From NCBI GenBank assembly GCA_945893075.1, contig CAMDDX010000026.1, positions 1-37,469 on the forward strand: 37,469 bases of DNA, given 5' to 3'. The DNA comes from Planctomyces sp. SH-PL62. GTDB taxonomy: Bacteria; Planctomycetota; Planctomycetia; Planctomycetales; Planctomycetaceae. The notes under the pieces are model-generated. The model was not told the origin of the DNA. It saw only the letters and a program-made list of their open reading frames with translations, and made no database searches. Both the position numbers and the translations under genes were made by a program. Each line of letters opens with the position of its first letter. Position 1 is the first letter of the stretch. Shown here one piece after another: positions 26,234 through 33,420 of this stretch.

Positions 26234-29200
26234 TCATTTCACGAACACGAACTCTTTGACATTGAACAGCACATGGCAGAGGTCGGTCCAGACTTGAGCG
26301 TGCTTGGTCCAGCCATCGGCGAGGAGGTTGTAGGACTTGGCTTGCTCGTGCAGAAACGCGAGATCCTCTGCTTGTTCAGCGGAGGTCGGCGAGCGGGTGA
26401 AGGCGTCGAGGTACAGTCGCTCGATGCGCTGCTCTGGGGTCAGGTCAGGACTCTCTTTCAGTGAGCGTTCGGCCCAGCGTTTTGACATGTCGAGGACGAA
26501 CGGGTCGTTCATCAGGATCAGGGCTTGAGCCGGCACGTTCGAGACGTTGCGGCGACCGATGGTCGTAAATGGGATCGGCGTGTCGAAGGCCAGCATCATC
26601 GGCGAGAGGAAATTGCGATTGATCGACGTGTAGATGCTGCGCCGCCCGTCACCATCGAGCGGCCCGCTGTTGCCGGGTCGGCCTCGGCCCTGCATGAACG
26701 GAGTCAGGTGGACCGGCACGGATGGGCCGAAGCTCTTGCGGTCGAGTCGGCCGGCGATCAGCAGCATCGAATCGCGAATCGCTTCCCCTTCGAGTCGATG
26801 GATCGGGGCGCGGTGCAGCCAGAGGTTCTGCGGATCGAGTTCGTTGGTCTTCGTCGCCAGCTCCAGCGCTGGCGGTTCGCTCGACTGTTGCCAAGCGTTC
26901 GTCAGGACGATGCGGCGAATCAATCGCTTCAACGACCAGCCGTCGGCGACGAATGATTCGGCGAGATGATCGAGCAATTCCGGATGCGTCGGCTCCTTGC
27001 CGAGCACTCCGAAGTTATCGACCGACTCGACGATGCCGCGTCCGAAGAGGTGATGCCAGACACGATTCACAGCGACTCGCGGGACGAACGGATTCGACTT
27101 CGCGTCGATCAATCGCAAAGCCAACTGCAATCGGCCGCTGCCCGGTTCGTGATCGACAATGGGTTGGTCGATGCCATCGAGCGCTTCGAGGTTTCGGCGT
27201 CCGACCTCCGGGCCGAGGTTCTTGTGGCTGCCACGAATGAAGACGTGCTCGTCCACCGCGTTGCCGTCGCAAATGGCGATGGCACGCAGGGGTTCGGGAA
27301 TCTCGTGGGGCACGTTTTCAACGTGCCCGTCTGCGGACGCAGTATTAGGCACGTTGGAAACGTGCCCCACGATGCGCTTCGCCAAATCGTTCACTGATTT
27401 GATCGACGGATCGGCCAGCAGTTTCGCGTGGCTGAGATACGGCGGCGCGATTGGCTCCGGCCCGCCGTTCGCGAAGCGGATTTCGTCGCAGGCGATCCAG
27501 CCATCACCATCGTCGATCAGTTCGATGTAGGCTCGGCGGCCGAGATGGTTTTGCAGGTCGCCCGCCTGGCGATGCCAGATCCATTTGCCGTCGGTGTTGA
27601 CCTCAAACGTCGTGCCGCTGAACAGCAAGCCGCTGAAGTCCATCATCTGATAGCCGTCGAGGATCAAGCGGATGCGTGCGTTCTTACCGGCGACTCGATA
27701 CAGGATTTGCGGTTGCGTGATCGTAAATGTCGGCGACCGCAACACTCCGCGCAGCTTCGGGGACAACTCGCCGCTATGAGCGATGCCTTCCGCATTCGGA
27801 CCGTTGCCGAAACTCCAGCCGGTTGCAAACCAGAATTTGTCCGGCTGATGGCTGATGGCTGAAGGCTGAAGGCTGTGATCCTGTCCCTTCGACGATTTGA
27901 GATAACGGCCATCAGCCATCAGCCATCGGCCCTCAGCCGGATGTTGCAGGTCGACGAATCTTGCTGACGAGAAGTCCTCGAAGAGTTCCGTCTTAGTCAC
28001 CGATTCTTCGGCGCGCTTTTGTTCGGCAGCAATGCGCTCTGCGAGTTCTCGTTTCCGGGCGTCAAACGATGCGGGCTTGCCGTCAAGCGGACGTGAACTG
28101 AATTCGTGCCACAACCACCACGGATGCGTCGGCTGCCGAACCTCTTCGCTTTGCAGGAGCCGCACGACTCGTTCGAGGACTAGCACGTTCAATTTCGGTT
28201 CCCGGTACCGGACGACGGCGGCCAGCGGACGCTTCGTCATCAAGGCGTCGCCAGCGTCGCTGAACACGATCTGGTCTAAGTTGATGTGCCCCCAGCCACC
28301 TTTGCGCGAATCGACGACCTCCAGCACTGCCTCTTTGTCGCGCCACTGCGACGCATCCCAAACCATCGGTTCAAGCCGCTCGTTGTTCTTGCCGGTGGCC
28401 GTCTGCACGACTTTGTCGCCGACTTTCAGATTGAAACAGGTCTCGCCCGGATGCTTGCCGCCGCCGATCAGGAACTTGATGGTGCGATGCCGAATCACGA
28501 ACGGTTGCGACGTGAGCTTGCCGGTGTGTTCGTCGCTGCCGGCCCACGAGTCCAACAACCGCTTGCCTTCAAACCCGCTGACCGGCATCTGACCGGGCGG
28601 CGTCCCCTCGGTTGGCCCACGCTCGAATGCCGAGCCTTCGACTTTCCATTTGGCGAACGAGTCGGACTCGAAGTCCTCGAACACTTCGTCCGGCCGCTGC
28701 CCGCGCGCGACCTCTTTCGCATCCTCCGGCTTCGGCGTTCCGTGCATGACTTCATACGCGGCGAACAGGTAGTCGGAAAGACTGGTCCGTTCGCGTTCGA
28801 CCGGGGTGTTTGTTTTCGGTGCCGGCTTGCGGCGATTTTCGAGTTGAGCGCCTGCGAGCCGCTCCCGCTGCCGCTTAATGTCGGCGACCGCCGCGTCGAT
28901 CTTGCCGTGCGGATCGAGATACGCCGTCTGCCGCCGTGAGCTCTGCATGAATCCGGCGAGCGCGTAGTAGTCCATCGTCCGAATCGCGTCGAACTTGTGG
29001 TCATGGCATCTCGCGCAGGCGACCGTCAGCGCGAGGAACGTCCTTGAGAACACGTCGAGTTGATTGTCGATCCGCGTGGCTTGTTCGGCTTTGGCATCGA
29101 CCGGAGCGTGCTTGTCCTCGCCGAGGAACCAGAAGCCGGTGGCGATGAGCGATTCGTTGTAGCCATCGATCGGGTGAAGGCGGGCGACGTAGGGTGGGTC

Positions 29201-30229
29201 GAGTCCGCGAGACCCACCATTGGGTTTCTCACGGGTGTGATTGGTGGGTCTCGATGACTCGACCCACCCTACGTTGAGCAAATCCCCAGCGACGTGCTCG
29301 ACGACAAAGCGGTCATACGGCACGTCAGTGTTCAACGCGCGGATCACGTAGTCGCGGTACTGGCTCGCGTGATGCAGCGGGTAATCGAACTCGTGGCCGA
29401 GCGTCTCGGCGTAGCGGACCAGATCGAGCCAATGCCGCGCCCAGCGTTCTCCGAAGTGCGGCGATTCGAGCAAGCGGTCCACGACACGCGCGAGGGCTTC
29501 GCGCGTCGGGGCTTTGTCGGCGACGAATTCTTCGGCCTCGGCCGGTGTTGGCGGGAGTCCGATGAGGGCAAAGTAAACTCGACGCAACAGAGTGCGGCGA
29601 TCGGCGGCGGGGGTAGGTGTCAGACCTTTCTCTTCAAGCTTGGCCTCGATGAAGCGATCGATGTTGTCGGATTCCGCGAATGCCGCATTCCGCTCTCGGC
29701 GAGAGCGGGCTACGTTCGGCGGTTCGTAATGTGCGATCGGTTTCCAGGCCCAATGCTTGGCTTTGCGTTCCGCTAGCGGGAACGCTTCGGGCTTGAGGTC
29801 GCGAGCGGGATCGTCTTTGCCGGTGCTCCACGGTGCTCCGCGTTTGACCCATTCGGTGAGGATTGCGACTTCTCCTTCGGGCAGACGCGACTTGGGAGGC
29901 ATCTCGAAATCTACGTAGTTGATCGCCTGGACGAGCAAACTTTCCGTGGGCTTCCCCGGCACAATCGCCGCACCGGAATCGCCGCCACGCAGCATGTCCG
30001 CACGCGATGCGAGACTCAAACCGCCTTTGAGTTTCTTCACCTCTGGCCCGTGACACTCGAAGCAGCGAGTCTCCAGCAGCGGCTTCACTTTCGTTTGAAA
30101 GAACTCGATGGACGCGGCATCGGGCGTCGGTGCGTCTTGTGAGTCAGCCCGCTCGCGCGGCCAGGCGATGAGAGCGGCGACGCTCACTCCAAACAGCAAC
30201 AGCAGGCGACGTGGTGCGATCGTCGTCAT
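26234..30229 (-). CDS. PSCyt1-DUF1549-DUF1553 (PSD1) planctomycete cytochrome-like protein no. 3
   Basis: From ATG 30229 the protein has 1331 residues, the longest of the three; 27 upstream codons are discarded. The N-terminus is a signal or anchor (RRLLLLFGVSVAALIAW). PSCyt1 has CFECH at residues 56-60. DUF1549 has LIGLPPTPAEAEEF, HWLDLVRYAET, HVAGDLL and CARCHDHKFDA. The middle region is a carbohydrate-binding-like beta segment. DUF1553 has VNRVWHHLFGRGIVESVDNF, NVPAQALILMNDP and a C-terminal LNVKEFVFV instead of NLDET. The start overlaps the stop of the small membrane protein gene by 4 nt (ATGA). Four repeat elements are embedded in frame (27304-27371, 27841-27940, 29187-29274, 29690-29714), all in linkers, and account for part of the extra length. 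Confidence 0.94.
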   Translation of the reverse strand: MTTIAPRRLLLLFGVSVAALIAWPRERADSQDAPTPDAASIEFFQTKVKPLLETRCFECHGPEVKKLKGGLSLASRADMLRGGDSGAAIVPGKPTESLLVQAINYVDFEMPPKSRLPEGEVAILTEWVKRGAPWSTGKDDPARDLKPEAFPLAERKAKHWAWKPIAHYEPPNVARSRRERNAAFAESDNIDRFIEAKLEEKGLTPTPAADRRTLLRRVYFALIGLPPTPAEAEEFVADKAPTREALARVVDRLLESPHFGERWARHWLDLVRYAETLGHEFDYPLHHASQYRDYVIRALNTDVPYDRFVVEHVAGDLLNVGWVESSRPTNHTREKPNGGSRGLDPPYVARLHPIDGYNESLIATGFWFLGEDKHAPVDAKAEQATRIDNQLDVFSRTFLALTVACARCHDHKFDAIRTMDYYALAGFMQSSRRQTAYLDPHGKIDAAVADIKRQRERLAGAQLENRRKPAPKTNTPVERERTSLSDYLFAAYEVMHGTPKPEDAKEVARGQRPDEVFEDFESDSFAKWKVEGSAFERGPTEGTPPGQMPVSGFEGKRLLDSWAGSDEHTGKLTSQPFVIRHRTIKFLIGGGKHPGETCFNLKVGDKVVQTATGKNNERLEPMVWDASQWRDKEAVLEVVDSRKGGWGHINLDQIVFSDAGDALMTKRPLAAVVRYREPKLNVLVLERVVRLLQSEEVRQPTHPWWLWHEFSSRPLDGKPASFDARKRELAERIAAEQKRAEESVTKTELFEDFSSARFVDLQHPAEGRWLMADGRYLKSSKGQDHSLQPSAISHQPDKFWFATGWSFGNGPNAEGIAHSGELSPKLRGVLRSPTFTITQPQILYRVAGKNARIRLILDGYQMMDFSGLLFSGTTFEVNTDGKWIWHRQAGDLQNHLGRRAYIELIDDGDGWIACDEIRFANGGPEPIAPPYLSHAKLLADPSIKSVNDLAKRIVGHVSNVPNTASADGHVENVPHEIPEPLRAIAICDGNAVDEHVFIRGSHKNLGPEVGRRNLEALDGIDQPIVDHEPGSGRLQLALRLIDAKSNPFVPRVAVNRVWHHLFGRGIVESVDNFGVLGKEPTHPELLDHLAESFVADGWSLKRLIRRIVLTNAWQQSSEPPALELATKTNELDPQNLWLHRAPIHRLEGEAIRDSMLLIAGRLDRKSFGPSVPVHLTPFMQGRGRPGNSGPLDGDGRRSIYTSINRNFLSPMMLAFDTPIPFTTIGRRNVSNVPAQALILMNDPFVLDMSKRWAERSLKESPDLTPEQRIERLYLDAFTRSPTSAEQAEDLAFLHEQAKSYNLLADGWTKHAQVWTDLCHVLFNVKEFVFVK
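27304..27371. repeat. Nested GGCACGTT palindrome inside PSD1 no. 3
   Basis: The arms 27304-27327 and 27348-27371 are complementary at 23 of 24 positions. Each arm is itself a perfect hairpin: GGCACGTT-TTC-AACGTGCC and GGCACGTT-GGA-AACGTGCC. On the coding strand it reads VGHVSNVPNTASADGHVENV, so the two arms encode the repeated GHV-x-NVP. Confidence 0.95.
27841..27940. repeat. GATGGCT-type imperfect inverted repeat inside PSD1 no. 3
   Basis: Heptamer runs (GGCTGAT/GGCTGAA) at 27841-27874 face complementary runs (ATCAGCC) at 27907-27940. It encodes RWLMADGRYLK and LQPSAISHQP. The unit is the same as in 1254-1290. Confidence 0.85.
29187..29274. repeat. Nested palindromic element splitting DUF1549 of PSD1 no. 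3
   Basis: The outer arms 29187-29205 and 29256-29274 are a perfect 19-bp inverted repeat with ends ACGTAGGG...CCCTACGT. The inner arms 29208-29219 and 29242-29253 are perfect over 12 bp. Each half also folds alone (GGTGGGTC...GACCCACC). It is read in frame as NVGWVESSRPTNHTREK and onward, between AGDLL and RLHPIDGYNESLIATGF. Confidence 0.97.
29690..29714. repeat. Half palindromic element in PSD1 no. 3 linker
   Basis: CCGCTCTC-GGC-GAGAGCGG (29690-29708) is an 8-bp hairpin followed by GCTACG, the same end as the full elements. On the coding strand it begins CGTAGCC and encodes VARSRRERNAAF in the PSCyt1-DUF1549 linker. Confidence 0.85.
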
Positions 30230-30567
30230 GGCTGCGACTCCTGCTGATGTGGTTGCGGACTCATCCAATGAGCGATTCCGAACGCGATGCCGCAGACGAA
30301 TATCACCCACACATACCAGAATCCTCGGAGCAGGCTGGAGATGTTGAGTTTTCTCATGGTGCTCGACGAAACCTCTCCACCGAAGCCTCCCTGCCAGACG
30401 GTCTCGAAGTCGAGGTTCTGCATCTCTGGCGGCAAGTCCCCGGCGTCTTTTGCTCGTTGAAAGTCGGCGCGAAAATCGTCTTTGATGCTCTCACGCAGTT
30501 GGCGATACCAGCCTGCGCCACTGGCGAGGATCACGATCGAAACAACTGCGGCGACGGCGTATCGCAT
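30226..30567 (-). CDS. Small two-helix membrane protein coupled to PSD1 no. 3
   Basis: From ATG 30567 the protein has 113 residues; an open extension of 36 codons upstream is not believed because the hydrophobic start (MRYAVAAVVSIVILASGAGW) fits better. A soluble acidic stretch (LRESIKDDFRADFQRAKDAG...) follows, then a second helix (FWYVWVIFVCGIAFGIAHWM). The stop overlaps the PSD1 start (ATGA), so the two are translationally coupled. I do not recognise the family. The context suggests a membrane partner or anchor for the PSCyt1 protein. Dyads 1 and 2 have no counterpart. Confidence 0.7.
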   Translation of the reverse strand: MRYAVAAVVSIVILASGAGWYRQLRESIKDDFRADFQRAKDAGDLPPEMQNLDFETVWQGGFGGEVSSSTMRKLNISSLLRGFWYVWVIFVCGIAFGIAHWMSPQPHQQESQP

Positions 30568-30620
30568 ACGAGAGACCTTCGGGCAAGCGGCCGGGTCGGG
30601 AAACCCACGCCGAGTGAGAG

Positions 30621-31289
30621 TCATTTTCTGCTGCCGCCGTCTCGCCAGCCATTGGCGATTTGTTTGCGGACCCACGTTCGAAACTGACGCATCAACCCGA
30701 TGTCGTCGAGGTCAGGATAACGTCGCACGAAGGACAACATCGCCTGCGGATGGAGGGACGGAAAGGCCACGCTTCGGGACTCCTCCACATATTCGCCATC
30801 CACCAAATGGAACACGCGAGCTTGTGTCGTCGTACATCGCCAAACTTCGGGAACACCCAACGACACGTAGATCCCCATGCGGTCCAGCGTGCTGCGGCTG
30901 ACTTCCACTTCGAGAACCAAATCCGGAGGTGGATCGGTTGCCAAGTCGATTTCATTCTTGGAGCGAACGGCCGCAGCGTTTTGAATCCAGAAGCATTCGT
31001 CCGGCTCCAGACCTTTCTTGGCCGGCTTTTGCTTAAACGTCATCGAACCGAAGCCGGCGATCTGCAACCCCAACTCTTCAACCAGGACGAGGATCAATAA
31101 CGCGATCTTGCGACTATGCCGTTCATGTGTGGCTGACGTTGTCATGATTTCCAGCCTGCCATTGTCGTAAGTGATCCGCAACGGACGATCTTGAAACAAG
31201 CGACCGATCCGTTCGTATTGACTCCACGAAACGGCATCGAGCGAGATCGACTGCTTTCGGAAACTACGCGGTCGGGTCGCGAGAGTCAT
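30621..31289 (-). CDS. Uma2 family (DUF820) putative restriction-endonuclease-fold protein
   Basis: The 222-residue protein carries the Uma2 pattern: RITYDNGRLEIMTTSATHERHS, then GSMTFKQKPAKKGLEPDECFWI, then PPPDLVLEVEVSRSTLDR, then YVSLGVPEVWRC. The D...E-x-E residues in PDLVLEVEV match the PD-(D/E)xK nuclease core. Uma2 genes are abundant in cyanobacteria and planctomycetes, with unknown function. ATG 31289 has GGAGATG about 8 nt upstream. It lies 53 bp before the small membrane protein gene on the same strand. Confidence 0.88.
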   Translation of the reverse strand: MTLATRPRSFRKQSISLDAVSWSQYERIGRLFQDRPLRITYDNGRLEIMTTSATHERHSRKIALLILVLVEELGLQIAGFGSMTFKQKPAKKGLEPDECFWIQNAAAVRSKNEIDLATDPPPDLVLEVEVSRSTLDRMGIYVSLGVPEVWRCTTTQARVFHLVDGEYVEESRSVAFPSLHPQAMLSFVRRYPDLDDIGLMRQFRTWVRKQIANGWRDGGSRK

Positions 31290-31371
31290 GGCAATTCATC
31301 TCCGCTAAAACTGCAGCACAAATTCCCAACCCAGCCGCACGGTTGCGGCCGGATCAAGCAACTTGAAAAGA

Positions 31372-31950
31372 CTACTTCGCCAACTCGGCTTCAATCGCCT
31401 TGACGACTTCTGAGTCGTCCGGTTCGACGTCGGTGCGGAAGCGGGCGACGACTTTGCCTTCCTTGCTGACGAGGAACTTCTCGAAGTTCCAGTTCACTTT
31501 ACCGGAGTCGTTGGGGAACACTTCCTTCGACGTCAGTTGCTTGTAAAGGTCCGCGGCCTTGTCGCCGTTGACGTCGATTTTCGAGAACATGTCGAATTTC
31601 ACGCCGTAGTTCTTCTGGCAGAAGGCGGCGACGTCGTCATCGCTGCCGGGCTCTTGCTCGCCGAACTGATTGCAGGGGAAGCCGAGCACCGCTAAGCCCT
31701 TTTTGTGGTATGTCTCGTGCAACGCTTCCAGCGGCTTGTATTGCTTTGTCGCACCGCATTGGCTGGCGACGTTGACGATCAGCAGCACCTTGCCGTTGTA
31801 CTTGGCGAGGTCCACTTTCTTACCGGTCAGCGACTTCATCTCGTGCTTCAGCAGCGGCGGAGTTTTCTCAGCAGGCTTCTTGTCTTCAGCCGTCGCGAAC
31901 ACACCGGCGAGCAATACGGCACCAGCGAGGACAGGCAGGGAAAGTTTCAT
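31372..31950 (-). CDS. Exported glutathione-peroxidase-family protein
   Basis: The 192-residue protein begins with a signal peptide (MKLSLPVLAGAVLLAGVFATA-EDKK); an 81-codon upstream open extension is not believed. Catalytic residues are present: VNVASQCGATKQ with Cys65 in the place of Sec, FPCNQFGEQEPG with Gln95, and KVNWNFEKFLV with Trp154. The family reduces hydroperoxides, usually with thioredoxin in bacteria. Export is less common and suggests protection of periplasmic or membrane lipids. It is probably monocistronic, 81 bp after which Uma2 begins on the same strand. Confidence 0.93.
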   Translation of the reverse strand: MKLSLPVLAGAVLLAGVFATAEDKKPAEKTPPLLKHEMKSLTGKKVDLAKYNGKVLLIVNVASQCGATKQYKPLEALHETYHKKGLAVLGFPCNQFGEQEPGSDDDVAAFCQKNYGVKFDMFSKIDVNGDKAADLYKQLTSKEVFPNDSGKVNWNFEKFLVSKEGKVVARFRTDVEPDDSEVVKAIEAELAK

Positions 31951-32068
31951 GGCGGGTCTCCAGAGTTGGGGATGAAACGGTGGGATGCGGCCTATCAGCC
32001 ACGCGAACAGCATAGCCCCGATCCAGGGTCGTTCGGAAGCGGCTGGACGCTTCCGATTTCTTTCACGG

Positions 32069-32118
32069 CGTAGCCGAATCCGTGAGAGTTCGGACCGAAG
32101 TCTCACGACCTCGGCTAC
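32069..32118. repeat. Palindromic element overlapping the truD stop codon
   Basis: CGTAGCCGAATCCGTGAGA (32069-32087) is imperfectly complementary to TCTCACGACCTCGGCTACT (about 32101-32119). The right end contains CTA at 32115-32117, which is the TAG stop of the TruD gene on the minus strand. Confidence 0.8.
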
Positions 32119-33233
32119 TGAGATTCTTGCGATGACTCGTCGGTCATGGTGCCCACTTTCATGAACTCGTGCAGCAGCACGGTCGCGTAGCAACCGGACG
32201 GCAGAGCGAACTCGAACAACAACCCGTCTGGCGTCGGACTGATTTTCAGATCATCCGGGCGGACGAGCAGCGGGCGGCGCGTGCCGTCGGTGAGATGTCC
32301 GTATCGGCGGAAGGCATCGGGCGAGAGCTGCGCGGCGTCGAGCACTCGTTGCTCGCGTGTCGCCGGCTCATCGGTCGTCGGTTTCATCTTCGGGCCGAAC
32401 ATCGGGCCGGTCATGACGGTCTCGTGCGCGTCGAAGCGTGACTGCTCGGCGGGAACATCCAGCACCAAGAACAGGCCACCCGAAGCGCAGACCTGCATCA
32501 CGTCGCCGAGTAATACACGGTCGAGCAATCCGTCTCGCAGACGCTCGGCCAGCACTTGGTTGAACAGCCACGACTGCGCTGCCGACAACGCCAGCCGATG
32601 TAGGAACCGGCGGCCAGAGCGATGTCGATCACGCGACTTCCGAGACGGTTCACTGGATGCTCCCGTTTCGCTCAACAGACTCAAGCCTTGCTTCAGCGTA
32701 CTGCCGTTGTTGCCGAATCGCTGCGAGCCGAAGTAATTCGGCAGACCGCTGAAACGGACCCGCTCGGCAATCGCGGTCGCCTTCGCCAGTGCGTCAGATT
32801 CAACGTTTCGCACGAGGACTCGAAAGCGATTGCCATGCAGGTGCCCGGTCCGAAGCTTGTTCTTATGCGGCGTCGAACTCAGCACGCGGATGTTGTCGGT
32901 GTTGAGGGACGGCAACAGCGACTCGATCCGGCGCGGCACTGACACGAACTGCCGCGTCACCGCCTGTTTGTCTTTGAGTCCAGCGATGCCGAGATCGCCC
33001 GGCGAGACGTCGAGCGTCCGCGATAAATGCCGAGCCAATTCATCGGCCGACACGCCCCGTTTCTCGATCCATAAGAAGAGATGTTCGCCGTCACCGCTGG
33101 GCGGGTAGGCCGGGATCTCCTCGACTTCAAAGTCTTCCGGCTGAGACTTCAACGTCCCTGCGATGCCGGGGAGATCGGCCGTTAAGAGGGGCCAATTCAG
33201 AGCAAAAGATTCGTTTTGTGGTTCGTCATTCAT
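32115..33233 (-). CDS. truD: tRNA pseudouridine(13) synthase TruD
   Basis: From ATG 33233 the protein has 372 residues, normal for TruD. It has the N-terminal GTLKSQPEDFEVEEIPAYPPSGDGEH and the catalytic GLKDKQAVTRQ with Asp88. PNYFGSQRFG and FLHRLALSAAQSWLFNQVLAER follow, as does the inserted TRUD domain through LLVRPDDLKISP. It converts U13 of tRNA to pseudouridine in the cytoplasm. The C-terminal TESSQESQ-like tail ends in a stop codon contributed by a palindromic element. The region upstream holds another such element (33364-33419). Confidence 0.95.
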   Translation of the reverse strand: MNDEPQNESFALNWPLLTADLPGIAGTLKSQPEDFEVEEIPAYPPSGDGEHLFLWIEKRGVSADELARHLSRTLDVSPGDLGIAGLKDKQAVTRQFVSVPRRIESLLPSLNTDNIRVLSSTPHKNKLRTGHLHGNRFRVLVRNVESDALAKATAIAERVRFSGLPNYFGSQRFGNNGSTLKQGLSLLSETGASSEPSRKSRDRHRSGRRFLHRLALSAAQSWLFNQVLAERLRDGLLDRVLLGDVMQVCASGGLFLVLDVPAEQSRFDAHETVMTGPMFGPKMKPTTDEPATREQRVLDAAQLSPDAFRRYGHLTDGTRRPLLVRPDDLKISPTPDGLLFEFALPSGCYATVLLHEFMKVGTMTDESSQESQ

Positions 33234-33290
33234 GGTGTGACGACACAATAACTCGACGCGCCGACGAGCGATACAAACTCAGCCGCAGTT

Positions 33291-33314
33291 CGTCGCCTGA
33301 CTCTCCGAGTCGGG
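33291..33314. repeat. Half palindromic element, near copy of 19385-19408
   Basis: These 24 bases match the left arm at 19385-19408 at 23 positions and contain GACTC-TCC-GAGTC. No facing right arm is present nearby, so this is a truncated copy in the truD upstream region. Confidence 0.9.
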
Positions 33315-33363
33315 TTCCTCCTTCTGACGTTGTTAAGGCCGAAAACGTCGTCGGGCACGAGCA

Positions 33364-33419
33364 ACGTAGACCGGTCACTCCGTGACCGGAATCTTCGAGT
33401 CACGGAGTGACTCGTCTAC
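33364..33419. repeat. Nested palindromic element CGTAGAC...GTCTAC
   Basis: GTAGAC plus GGTCAC-TCC-GTGACC (left) faces GAGTCAC-GGA-GTGACTC plus GTCTAC (right). The outer complementarity is broken at two bases only. It abuts the stop codon of the protease-WD40 gene (33421-33423). Confidence 0.95.
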
Positions 33420-33420
33420 A

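Noticed and set aside
9456..33419. CRISPR array
   Set aside because: The repeats are dispersed, palindromic, of unequal length and lack regular spacers, and there is no cas gene.
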